DNA of 64,000 nt from Botryosphaeria dothidea (Eukaryota; Ascomycota; Dothideomycetes; Botryosphaeriales; Botryosphaeriaceae): positions 62,001-126,000 of the forward strand of contig WWBZ02000011.1 of NCBI GenBank assembly GCA_011503125.2. The letters run 5' to 3'. This document shows positions 11,877-22,794 of this stretch, piece by piece. Position numbers and translations under genes: made by a program. The notes beneath the pieces are model-generated. The model did not search any database and was not told where the DNA came from. It saw only the letters and a list, made by a program, of their open reading frames with translations. Within the stretch, counting starts at the first letter, position 1; the number at the start of each line of letters is the position of its first letter.

Positions 11877-13732
11877 ATGGCGCTCCAGACATGCAAGAGG
11901 TGTCGCAAGAGACGCATCAAGGTCAGTCCCGACCGCCTGCATCCCCGCCTGGCCACCACTCACCCCTCCCTCCCCGCAGTGCGACCTCCAGCTGCCCTCG
12001 TGCAGCTCGTGCCAACTCGCCGACACCGAGTGCCTCTTCTTCGATGATTCTCTCGGTCACGAGGTCCCGCGCAGGTATCCCCGCATTCCTCCATACGCCT
12101 CCAGGACGCCTCCGTTGATGTTGTTCCAGCTATCTGCACGCCCTCAATGTCAGGGTCGAGGAGCTGGAGGCCGAGATCCGCGCCCTCAAGGCCCCGCAAG
12201 CCCCGCTGCCCCAGCCGTTGGATCTGCTGCCCTCCGACCCGGAGAATTACAACCTGCAGCCGCGCAGTCCCGAGCACCGCTACGCCTCGACCGCCTCCTA
12301 CCTCGGCCCTGGCAGCTCCGCCGAACTCCTCGACAACTTGCTCAATACGCTGGTCCGCAGACAGCTCACAGCGAACAACGCCAGCCCGAGCCAGTTGCCA
12401 AAGTTCGTCTCCAAGCTTCGCGATGGCCATGACAAGCATTCTCTCTCCTTTCCTGCTCTGAACCTGAAGATCAATCCGGGGAAGCTCGAGGCCCAGTCGC
12501 TGCAGCATCCCCAGGTCCAGCGAGCGCTTGTTGAGTATTATGCCAAAGCCGTCCAACCGAGCTTCCCCTTGCTTTCACCCGACCAGCTGCGCCTGCTTCT
12601 CGGCTACGAGAATCCTCTCCGTCAGTCAGCCAGCGACTCCGAGAAGCTGCTAGTCCACGGAATGCTCGCCATCTCCTCGGCCCTGGTCGCCCGTGATTTG
12701 GACAGAGACCAGAGCCTCGCTGCCTCGCTTTGGGCCGAGAAGCTCTTTGACCACTTTGCCCGCATCCACTCCACCGACGGCGCTGAGCCTGTCCGAGCAC
12801 TCCAGACCATACTGTCACTTTGCTTTCTGACGCTGCTGGAGCTTGTGTCGCCTGGATCCTCGAGAGGCTCTGTCTGGGAGATTGTCGGGTCCGCCTCTCG
12901 AATGTTCTCGGCATTGTGCGAGCAGAGCGGGGAATTTGATGACGACTGCCAGCGCATTGGCTTCTGTCTCTTCGCATTTGAAAGGTGATTGCTGCCTCGT
13001 TTTGCATCTGTCTTCTCGCTGACTTCCGGCAGCATCTTGGCTTGCCACTTCCATCGGCCCTCACTCTTCTGCAACTCCGCTCCGCCCCGCTTGGGCCTGT
13101 TTTCTCCCGAATATGACTTTCTCACTCGGACTTTTCAGGCCTATCGCGGTCTCTACTCCATCAGCCAGCACTTTATTCTCCACTCTGATCCATCTCCCGC
13201 TGATCTTGAGGCTCTGATCTCTCCAACCCTCAACATACCCCCTGACACTCGTCCGTCTGACATGTCTTTGGCTCAGGCACAGATCTACCTCGCCCTTCAT
13301 CCGCTCTTCACTTCGCCAGCTGCTGGTCCGCACAGTTGCTCCCCAGAGCTGTTGAGCAATATTGCCGGTGCTGCTTCGGCCTTTATCGGATGCATATCCA
13401 AACTCAATGGAGAGCATCGTGTCATCTGTATCTGGTCCACGACCGAGTCGGTGCTCCAGGCCGGCGCTGTTTGGGGTGCATATCTCATTCTCAGCAAGCA
13501 AGGGGAATCCAAACTACCCAAGAACTCGTCATCCACTGCCTTCCAACCTGGATCATCAGTCGGACCTCTCCTCCAGTGCTCCGCTCTGTTGGCATCCTTT
13601 GCCGAGCGATGGAAGCCCGGTCGTCACTATGTGCAGGCGTGGGATGCCTTTGTTGAGATGCTCTGGGCTGACCTGCATCTCCAGCAAAGCGACCCAAGTC
13701 CCTATCAAGTTCAAAATGGTGTGATAACTTGA
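11877..13732 (+). CDS. Zn2Cys6 fungal transcription factor
   Basis: Four exons (11877-11921, 11980-12074, 12130-12984, 13033-13732) with introns of 58, 55 and 48 bp give 564 residues. The zinc cluster (Cys6, 9, 16, 23, 26, 33) is split by intron 1 directly after RKRRIK and before the third Cys. A heptad segment, LNVRVEELEAEIRALK, follows. The middle homology region includes the segment ending in ERALVEYYAKAV-like sequence and ERSILACHFHRPSLF-type residues at the exon 3/4 junction. An upstream in-frame ATG at 11763 exists, but it would lie in the shared promoter, so 11877 was chosen. It is convergent with the P450 gene ending at 13812. Targets unknown; nearby catabolic genes are candidates. 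Confidence 0.87.
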
Positions 13733-13811
13733 AGCCTAATTATTCCGCCTACCTCTGTTCTACCCCCTATGCTGCCCTCCGAGCACATCCATTTCCAACC
13801 GTTGATGTCGA

Positions 13812-15600
13812 TCATGTTAGAACCAAGTGCGACGTTGCATTCCTACTCTGTTCCAAGTTCTTCAGGAGCACATCTCTCGGTTGCCTCTCCCCCAGTTTCA
13901 GCCTATACCTCTTCGGGAGCACGGACGCGTCCTTCCGGTTCTCGTTGAAGTCGATGTAGTCTGTGGTGGGCGGTGCCTCTTTGCTGGCGGTAAATTTGAA
14001 ATGGACAACGAGTCTCACGAAGGCCGCGTAGAGGATTCTGTTGGAGAGGGCAATGGCGGTACACGCTCTGGAGCCGGCTCCGTACGAGTAGTGGTATGGG
14101 GCCGGGACCTTGACCTTGTTGCCGGGATCAAGCCAACGCTCTGGACGGAAAACATGGGCATCTGGCCCATACGCTGTCTCATCTGTCTGACCGTCAGTAA
14201 TCTCGTCCTGTCCGTTGCGTTCAGAATGCTGACCGTGGTTGATAGCCTGCGCATTCATGTAGACAGTCACGCCCTTCGGTATTCTGACGCCGTTGTACTC
14301 CATCTCCTTGAACGTCTGCCTCGGCGGCAGCAGCTGGATCGCGCAGTAGTACCGCAGCATCTCCCGCACCAGCGCAACGACGTACTCCACGCTCTCCTCG
14401 ACCAGGCACTTCTCCCACGCCTCCTCGGCGCTCCCGTACACGCTCATGATGGCGTCGTACGCCTTCTGCTGCACGCGCTGCCCCTCGTCGGTGCTCATGA
14501 AGCCCAGCCCGGCAATGCCCGTCGTCGCCAGCGTCTCGAAGCCGCCCGACACGAGGCCGACGTTGATGCTGCGGATCTCGGCCTCGGACAGCTTGACCTC
14601 GGACTTGCCGCGCAGCAGGCCCTCGGCGATGCAGCGGACGGGCTTGCCGGCGTCGACGGCCGTCTGCACGCGCGCCAGCAGCGCGTCCAGCCAGACGTCG
14701 CGCTTGGCGGTGATCTGCCTGGCGAGGGCGTTGCGCGGGTTGGGCAGGTAGCGGTGGAAGGGCACGTAGTCCTGCGTGTTGTTGTTGGTGCTGCGGAACG
14801 TGCTGACCGTGTGCGCCGTCGTCAGGATGTCGTGCAGCATCGGGTCGTGGACGTCGCTGAACCGCGACGCGTAGCACAGCAGCGTCGTGAAGTTGAGCGT
14901 CGCCCGCAGGAAGAAGATGCGCGGGTCGACCTCGATGCTGGTCGTGTTGCTGGCCGGGTCGAGGGCCGCGGCGAACAGGTCGGAGATGAGCCCGTGGATC
15001 TCGATGTCGTACAGCGGCGCATTGCGCTGGATCGCCGGCCGCGTCATGAAGGCGCCGACGGCGGTGCGCTTGCGCTTGCAGGAGGGGTCCCAGGGGGAGG
15101 TGCCGATGGTGGCGCCTGAGGAGGAGTTAACTTTTGCTATACAAATCTCCTTCCATGAATTCCAGAAAAGACTTTCCAGACGAAAACAGAAAATGATGCT
15201 TGAACATACCCTGCGTGTTGCTCACCATCTTGTGGAACGTCCAGAAGATGGGCCGGTCAATCGTCGCGCTCGCGTTCTTCTGGATGAAGTGCTGCGCCGC
15301 CTCGAACGTGTTGAGCACCACGATTCGCCGGTTGCCCAGCTTCGCCTGCAGCAGCGGCCACCCGTTCCGCACCGACCATGCCTGCAGCGCCGACGGATGA
15401 TCGTCGCCCAAAGCTTTGATGTGCCCGTAGAAAGGCACCGCGCCGCTGGGCTCGGGGATCCCGCGGATGTGCGGGATGTCGGTGCCGTAGGCGGCGGTGT
15501 AGAGGAGGTAGAGCAGAAGGAGGGCAGAGAGTACAAGGGTGAGGGGCCGGACATTGTCGAGGAGCAGGGAAAGAGGGCCCTGGGGGGTTGTTCCTGCCAT
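13812..15600 (-). CDS. Cytochrome P450, CYP504 (phenylacetate hydroxylase)-like
   Basis: Three exons (15600-15210, 15115-14234, 14182-13812) with introns of 94 and 51 bp give 547 residues. The start at 15600 gives a short lumenal end and a hydrophobic ER anchor (LVLSALLLLYLLY); upstream in-frame sequence looks like leader. P450 features: IGTSPWDPSCKRKR in the C-helix region, EMLR (ExxR of the K-helix), FRPERWLD (PERF-like) and heme-binding YGAGSRACTA with the Cys thiolate. The phrase FxIGTSPWDxSCKRxR and the overall layout are close to fungal CYP504 enzymes, which hydroxylate phenylacetate or its hydroxy derivatives on the way to homogentisate. The acid-alcohol pair of the I-helix is not obvious in this model (region GLGFMST). 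A TATA-like TTTATAAA lies about 110 bp upstream. Family sure; substrate inferred. Confidence 0.88.
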
Positions 15601-16116
15601 GTTCGTTTGAGATTGAGGGATAGGGAAGGGAAGGGAAGGGAAGGGCCTCGGCGGTGTCGTTGGAGTAAGCAGGCCCAGCTTTGTGTGCGCCAAAAATCGT
15701 TCGTCTTTGCTTTATAAACAGGGAGACCAATCCTGTTGCGGATATTTGCGCGTGGATTTTCTGACAAACACCTGCACATGCCTCGTTTCTTTTTGCGCGT
15801 CCGACATGCGTGGTCGAGAAACACCCCACCATCGGATATGTGCGTGAGGGTTTGGTGCCCGCTCGGACTTGTCCGGCGCTGCCGTCTTGCGGGTGCTGGC
15901 TTATCGTGCGTGATTGCATGCGACGCGGACGCACGATGCTGATGTCCGGGTAGGTCTTGCGATTGGTGGTGTGGTTTTTCTTGTGAGGTAGAAATAGACG
16001 TGAGACTGGTTTCTGAAATGCTTTTGCGGCAAGGCTTTGGAGGAATTGATTCCTTGCCCATATAAATATATATATATATATTTGTTTTCCTACTTCAGTG
16101 GGTTCAGAACAACGCC
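15601..16116. promoter_or_regulatory. Divergent promoter between P450 and SDR genes
   Basis: This 516-bp interval separates the P450 start (15600, minus) from the SDR start (16117, plus). It holds a TATA-like motif near 15711-15718 facing the P450. An AT run TATAAATA(TA)n at 16061-16080 lies about 40 bp upstream of the SDR start codon. Shared regulation of the two oxidoreductases is plausible. Confidence 0.55.
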
Positions 16117-17204
16117 ATGGCAGAACTCAAAGCAGAAAGCGCATTCTCTATCCCCGGCCGTGTAGCCGTGATAACTGGCGGAGGTACGTCATTGCCGCAT
16201 TCCGGTTGTTTCCAAGAGCATTCACGAAAGACACAATCACCCCCCAAACATTATGGCGGAATAAAACACCAAGAAGAACGACCCCAACTAACCTGACTGT
16301 CTATTGACAGCCGGCGGCCTCGGCACCTCCGTCGCCAGATGCTTCCTCACGAACGGCGCCTCCGTCACCCTCGTCGACCTCTCATCCGCAGCCCTAGAAG
16401 CCACCGAAACCGCGCTTCTCAAGCTCAAAGCAGACCTCAACCTCCCGGGCTCCATCGCCACCGTCCAAGGCGACCTCAGCACCCACGCCGGCGTCAAAGC
16501 CATCGCAACAACCATCCTCCGCACGCACACCACCGTCGACATCCTCGTCCACGCCGCCGGCATCCGCATCCTCAACCCGCAGACCTTCGAGCCGGGCGAG
16601 CCGCTCGAGAGCCTCGCCGCCGCGACCAAGAGCCTCGTGTGGGACGACATGGAGCGCAGCTTCCGCGTCAACGTCATGGCGCAGTACTACCTGACGGCCG
16701 AGCTGCTGCAGCCGCTGGGGCAGGCGGCGCAGAAGAACGGCGGCAAGGACGGGCGCGGGTGCGTCATCTGCTTCAGCAGCGCGGCGGGCAGGCACAACGC
16801 GCAGTTCGTGCCGGCGTACCAGCTGAGCAAGGCGGCGGTGGACCACCTGGTGCGGATCATGGCGGCGGAGTTTGCTGATCACTACAGTGAGTTGCTTCTT
16901 TGTTTTTTGAGCTCTGAGTTCTCGGCGGGTCTGGGGTGCTGATAGTCTTGCAGTCCGTGTCAATGCTATTGCGCCGGGCATCTTCCCCAGTGGGATGTGC
17001 TCGATTGATGAGAACGATCCGAACTCCAACCTCAAGCTGGCGTTCGACATGCCGGCGCGGAGGCCGGCGAGCGAGATGGAGATGGCGGCGTCGGTGTTGT
17101 ATCTGGCTAGTCCGGCGGGCGCCTACACGACGGGTCATCATTTGGTTGCGGATGGCGGGCGCTTGCTCGTGGCGGCGGGGAGGATCAGCAAGCCGAAGCT
17201 CTAA
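16117..17204 (+). CDS. Short-chain dehydrogenase/reductase (SDR)
   Basis: Three exons (16117-16183, 16311-16886, 16954-17204) with introns of 127 and 67 bp give 297 residues. Classical SDR motifs are in order: TGGAGGLG cofactor loop (interrupted by intron 1), the acidic strand VTLVDLS that favours NAD(H), LVHAAGI for the NNAG position, and the catalytic Ser in CFSSAAG. The YxxxK is AYQLSK, followed by RVNAIAPGIFPSGM. The C-terminus SPAGAYTTGHHLVADGG is typical of the family. Cytosolic. It is divergent from the P450 and upstream of a dehydrogenase on the same strand, so it may oxidise a product of the P450. Substrate unknown. Confidence 0.93.
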
Positions 17205-17620
17205 ATGTGCATGAGGTGTTTCGAAGAGGGGGTGCTATCTTGAATTCTGCGTTTCGGGTAAACGATTAATACATTGCCGGGGTGCTCTCGGGTGGGGAGT
17301 CGACGGGCTGGACGCTATGCATCTAGTGCCGCCATGGCTGTGTGGGAGACGGCCGGATGATCTATTATCTTGTTCTTCGCAGGGACGGGAACAATCGGGG
17401 GCGCGCGAGCTCGAGAGGATCTGCTGGGGCAATGTGGGGACAAGTGCTGCGTGACGCCGACAGCGGCACCTGCGGCTAAAAGATGGCCCGGCACTCTTTT
17501 GGGCGCTTCAATCCAGCGCCGCTTAATCGATATACCGCTGGCCCAGCTATATAGCGGTTCTGTTCCATCTAGCCTCTCGGTCTTTGACTGCACAAGAGTC
17601 AACTGACTTCAGCTTAAACC
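17205..17620. other. Intergenic, promoter of the dehydrogenase
   Basis: The interval holds a TATA-like CTATATAG at 17547-17554, about 67 bp before the next start codon. No gene is visible. Confidence 0.5.
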
Positions 17621-18958
17621 ATGTCTCCCACCGCATTGCCCTCCCAGCCCACCTACAAGATCGCCTCCATCCCTGCCGACGGCATCGGCCCGGAGGTCAT
17701 CGAGGCTGGCGTCGAGGTTCTGAATGCCCTTGCCGATGCGTTGGGCACTTTCAAGCTTAATTTCACACACTTCGACTGGAGCTCGGAAACATACAAGAAG
17801 ACTGGCAACTACATTCCGGACGGCGGCCTCGACGAGCTTAAGAAGCATGACGCCATCCTGTTCGGCGCTGTCGGCGCACCCGGTACGTATTCCGTAGCAC
17901 TCCCACCAGCCACTGGCATCCACACCCGAAAACTTCGGATTATTTCGCGTGGTTGCATGTGCCCCGCCCGGTGCAACGAATTAATTTAACATTCCCTGTC
18001 TCTAGAACGGCATTGATGGCTGATTGGTTTCCCAGACGTGCCGGACCACATCTCCCTCTGGGGTCTGCGCCTCGCCATCTGCCAGCCGTTCCAGCAATAC
18101 GCCAACGTGCGGCCTACCAAGGTGTTCCGCGGCACCGAGTCGCCGCTCCGGCGGTGCCGAGTGGGCGACCTGGACTGGGTCATCATCCGCGAGAACAGCG
18201 AGGGCGAGTACGCGGGCCAGGGCGGCCGCTCGCACCGCGGCAAGCCGTGGGAGATCGCCACCGAGACCAGCATCTTCACCCGCCACGGCGTCGAGCGTCT
18301 GATTCGCTTCGCCTTCCAGACCGCCCAGAGCAGGCCGCGCAAGCTGCTGACCGTCGTCACCAAAAGCAACGCCCAGCGCCACGGCATGGTGCTGTGGGAC
18401 GAGGTCGCGAAGGAGGTGGCCAAGGACTTCCCGGACGTGACGGTGGACAAGATGCTCGTGGATGCCATGACGACGCGGATGGTGTTGAAGCCGGAGAGCA
18501 TCGATACCATTGTGGCGACCAATTTGGTGAGTTCTTTTTTCTTTTCAAAATAACGACCGCAGTCCATCGTCGGCCTCGGTGCTAATCAAAACACTCGCAC
18601 GCAGCACGCCGACATCCTCAGCGATCTGGCAGCTGCTTTGGCCGGCTCCATCGGAATTGCCCCTACCTCAAACCTGGACCCCACCCGCGAGAACCCCTCC
18701 ATGTTCGAGCCCATCCACGGCTCCGCTTTCGACATCACCGGAAAGGGCATCGCAAACCCCGTCGGCACCTTCTGGACAGCGGCGGAGATGCTGGCCTGGC
18801 TAGGCGAGAAGGAGGCGAGCGCCAAGCTGCTGGAGTGGGTCGAGAATGTCTGCGAGAGCGGAGTCGTCACGGCGGATCTTGGTGGCAAGGCGACGACCAA
18901 GGAGGTTACGGCAGCGGTGGTGGCAGAGATCAGGAAGAACGCGACGCCGTCGAAGTAA
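17621..18958 (+). CDS. Isocitrate/isopropylmalate-family dehydrogenase, tartrate dehydrogenase-like
   Basis: Three exons (17621-17882, 18036-18526, 18605-18958) with introns of 153 and 78 bp give 368 residues, the usual length of tartrate/malate dehydrogenases. Visible features are the N-terminal IPADGIGPEVI, the substrate loop ISLWGLRLAICQPFQQYANVRP, the conserved RENSEGEYAG, and metal-binding Asp residues (VDAMTTRMVLKP and HADILSDLAAALAGS). The cofactor region is FEPIHGSAFDITGKGIANP, where Asp after AF is the NAD-type residue. The pattern PLRR with ENSEGEY suits D-malate / tartrate dehydrogenases rather than leucine-biosynthetic IPMDH. It should decarboxylate a 2-hydroxy-dicarboxylate with NAD. 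It follows the SDR on the same strand and may close a catabolic route. Confidence 0.9.
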
Positions 18959-19824
18959 GAAAGGAGGCTATGGAAGAATCCAAGAATGTACCCGACGCTC
19001 CCCATGTCGTGTCCCACGATGGCGCGGATCTATTCATATCTCGTATGGGGGGAATGCACTATGGCGCAAGGTTGAGCGCAGAGATAAACATAGACTAGGC
19101 CGGACGCGTGGACACCGGACGATCTGGCGGGGGTGTTTGTGCTTGTGCTTAGCTGGAGCCCCGTGCCGTTCGAGCTGAGCCCCATGCCGTTCTCGTCGGC
19201 AACACAGCACGACTGTTGTGGCCTAACTTAGTGACCCCTTCAATTGCCTGCTGAACTCGTCCACTACGTCGCCTCCAAATCCCAAAAGCGACGCCAAGAT
19301 GCAATGCGCTTCGGGGCAGTGCCGCAATCGACTCGCTTCTCGGAGCTCCAGAAGATTGCTGTCTCGACGGGCTGCGTTTCATCGGCATGGCCCGAGTTTG
19401 CGTGCTCGTTTCGTTTGCGATCGGGATCGTCTCTGTGGGGTCTGGAGAGCCTGGCGGACGTGTTACAGCGCCCCAAAATGCGCCCTGCAGGACCGACTGT
19501 CTATGTAAATAAACAGCGATGCGGCTCGGCGGATCAGGCGAGCTACCAGCCGGTCTTGTTTTGAAGGTGACGGAGGTGGCTGAGCAGGGGGCTGGGATCC
19601 AGGAGGCTGTGCATCCCGGACGGCGCCGTGTCGGCCACTGGGATTCGTCCACGTCCTCCGAGAGAAGTCTAGTGCCGCCTCATCAGCGGGATACGAAGGA
19701 AGGCGTCCAGAATACGCTAATTGGCACGGAGAGCCGTCTGGGCCCGATTTTTCTCCCGCGAGCGCCATATCCACTTGCCTCCCCTCACGCTCGGTTTCGA
19801 CTCTCTCCATCGACCGCCGCCAAA
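18959..19824. other. Gene-free interval
   Basis: It contains the dehydrogenase 3' flank and the promoter of the FLC-type gene. Short frames on both strands have no family features. Confidence 0.45.
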
Positions 19825-21854
19825 ATGCTTCCCAGGCCGTGGGCGCTCGCCGCGCTCCTCTTCACCGTCTTTTCACGATGCATATGCGCCGAGCGGCTGA
19901 TCCAGTCCAGCTCGCTGAACCCGTGCATGGCCAACTCGAGTCTGTCCGCAACGCTGTTCAACGTCGTCTTCACCCCGAACAACCGCACGCTCACTTTCAA
20001 CATCGTCGGCGTCTCGGACATTTCCGGCAACGTGACCGCCGAGCTCGACCTGTACGCCTATGGCAAGCGACTCCTCCAGAAGACCCTCGACCCTTGCGCC
20101 GAGGGCGACCTGAAGCAGCTGTGTCCCATGAACACCGGCCAGATCAACATCGAATCCAACCTCGTGCTCGACCAAGATGTCGTCAACGACATTCCCGGTT
20201 AGTCGCATCCACCCGCCGGCCCTCCGCCCAACTTGCTGACCCCGTCCAGGCATTGCCTATGCTGTCCCCGACCTCGACGCCCGCGTCAGAATCTACATCA
20301 AAGATTCCAGCTCGGGCGTGTCGCGGGCTTGCGTGGAGGCCGACTTGTTCAACGGCAAGACTGTCTACCAGCATGCCGTCGGCTGGACGACCGCTGTCAT
20401 TGTGCTGCTCGCCCTGATTGCCTCTGCTGTTGCCTCGTCCCTTGGTCATTCTAACACCGCAGCCCACGTTGCATCGTACACCTTGTCGCTGTTCAGTTAC
20501 TTCCAGAACCAGGCGTACATCGGCATGACCGCCGTCAACCTGCCCCCGATCGTGGACTCTTGGACCCAGAACTTCCAGTGGAGCATGGGCATCATCAAGC
20601 TCAAGGCATTCCAGAAGATAGCCACCTGGTACCAGCGATCGACCGGCGGCACCCCGTCCACCATCGTCTCCAGCCTGATGGAGACTTCCGTCGATGTTCA
20701 AAAGAAGATGAAACGAGACATCATCGATCACCTGACCAAGCGAGCCGATTCGGAGACGTCGACCTCCACGGGCACCAAGATCACCACCATTCGGGGTATG
20801 GAGAGAGTCGGCTTCCGCGCCGGTATCGAAATCACCAACATCTTCGCCACCGCCTACATCTTCTTCATTCTCTTCTCCATCATCGTCATCGCCTGCGCAT
20901 GCATTTTCAAGTTGATCGTCGAGGTTTTGGAAAGGACCGGCCGTCTGCAAAACAACAAGCTCCGGGAGTTCCGCGAGAAGTGGAGAGCCGTCTTGAAGGG
21001 GATCATCATCCGCATCGTAAGCAGAATGACGCAGTTGCGGCCGACCCCTCGCTAACGCTGACCAGAGCCTCATCACGTTCCCTCTGCTCGCCGTGCTTTG
21101 CTGCTGGGAGCTCACAGCACGTGACTCTGCTGCGGAAATCATCGTTGCCATCGTCACTCTGCTGGCAACCATCGCCATCCTCGGTCGTGCATGCTGGAGG
21201 GTTATTGCCAAAGCCAGGCGGTCGACCAGGGAGCACAAGACGCCCGGATACCTGCTATTCTCGAACCCGGTCTTCCTCACCCAGTGGGGCTCGCTGTACC
21301 TCCAGTTCAAGACGGCCTGCTACTACTTTACGGTCCCTCTCCTCATCTTCGTCTTCATCAAGGCTTTGTTCATCGCATTTGCGCAGTCCAGTGGTACGGT
21401 CCAAGGATTCGCCATCTTCATCCTTGATTTGGTTCTCCTTGTCGTCCTGTCTATTATTCGGCCGTACATGGATACGAAGACCAACGTTGTCAATATCTTC
21501 GTGGCCAGCATCAATTTCATCAGTGCAATTCTCCTGTTAATTTTCACCGAAGTCTTTAATCAACAGGTAAGTCTATCCGTGTCCGGTGTGACCTCCTCAA
21601 ACTGACAGCAGCAGGGCCTTGTTACCGGTGTCTGCGGCCTTGTATTTTTCTTCTTCAATGCCGTCGCGGCGCTCGTGCTGCTCATCATTGTTCTCTGGGC
21701 CTCGTTCATCGCGATCCTGTCCAAGACTCCGGACAAGCGTTACCAGCCGGTGCAGGATGACCGCAGCTCGTTCATGAAATCACGGGATCGCCTCGGTGGC
21801 GAGGAGCTGAACGATTTGGGTATCACAGCTCGTAATGAACGTAAGCCGCCTTGA
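19825..21854 (+). CDS. FLC/TRP-type membrane protein (flavin carrier-like, ML-like domain)
   Basis: Four exons (19825-20197, 20250-21016, 21066-21566, 21615-21854) give about 626 residues. A signal peptide (about 1-23) leads into an ML-like lumenal domain with paired Cys (LNPCMAN, DPCAEGD, KQLCP, SRACVEA). Eight or nine transmembrane helices of the TRP/FLC type follow, beginning at TTAVIVLLALIASAVASS. The cytoplasmic tail carries RYQPVQDDRSSFMKS and EELNDLGITAR, as in fungal FLC1-3 proteins. That family acts at ER or plasma membrane in FAD transport, calcium response and cell-wall integrity. The last acceptor is ambiguous by 6 bp (tandem CAGCAG). A possible further donor (GTAAGC at 21841) could replace the last four residues. 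Confidence 0.88.
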
Positions 21855-22794
21855 GCTCGATCATGCAACCTGTCCGCAGCAGGCTTGCAACACAAAAGAA
21901 AGCAATGCAGCTGACAAAATGGCACAGATCCTTATGGCACATCGTCGCGAAGTTCGCTGGAGCCGTCGAAGCCGATGTTGGAGACGGATCACAGCAGACA
22001 TCACTGAATGGATCCGCCCAGGAATACAGGAACCCCGTCACGACCGATGTCGGACTCTTTAATGTGTTAATGTTTGCTGTGGAGTGGAGTCGAAGGAGAT
22101 GATGCCAGCTGCACATAATCGGGAGTGCGAAGCATTTCACCCGGAGCATCTTCATGTTTATTCTTTCCCCCCCCCCCCCCCCCCCCTACGATCACGACGA
22201 AAACCAGCCGCATTTACAGGAATTCTATTTTTAGGCATTGGGAACGTGCTCATGCATGTGTCACGAGCTCCGGCGTGAGATTCCGGAGACGGAAGGCGGA
22301 GAAAGGGAGGATGTATGCGACGCTCATTCCCCTTTTGGGCGCTAGTCCGAAGCCCTGAGCGGCTGAACCGGCATCGCTCAGGATGATTCATCCTGCGTGT
22401 GCTTGGTGCGACTCCACCACCATCCATCTAGTTTGTCTTTATCATCATGGCACAGGAATGGCGTTTCAAGTGTAGAATAGAGGATCGGGCCATCGTGGCA
22501 GGGACAATCCAATCAGTTGAAAATAGCGGCTTTCCTGCCCTCCATTTCCTTCTTTCAACGACGTTATAAAAATTCAAATCCAAACATCCAGCCAGGAACT
22601 CTGGGCAACCGAAACTCCGATACGCTGTGGATAATCTAGGTTGACGCTGTCACTTTCAGTGCGGGTTCTTCGCTCCTGCTCTTTTCAACGTCCCTCCTAT
22701 TCCGGCCACTTTCTTTCCCAGACTATTCTCATCAACGTCACCCCAAACTCCCCGCGCTTCCATGTGCCCAGGCAACACAACAACACCATCCACC
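21855..22794. other. Intergenic interval with a 20-C homopolymer
   Basis: The interval contains a run of 20 cytosines at 22167-22186 and a TATA-like TTATAAAA at 22564-22571 upstream of the acyltransferase. An alternative in-frame ATG for that gene is at 22762. No gene seen. Confidence 0.5.

Noticed and set aside
13827..15119. 430-residue frame on the plus strand opposite the P450
   Set aside because: Shadow of the P450 exon 2 and part of exon 3; composition is Arg/Val/Leu/Gly-biased and crosses introns.
20183..21310. 375-residue minus frame opposite the FLC-type gene
   Set aside because: Spans an intron of the real gene and shows no protein-family features.
22167..22186. Run of 20 C as a structural or regulatory element
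   Set aside because: Simple homopolymer in a 3' region; length may be unreliable and no function is implied.
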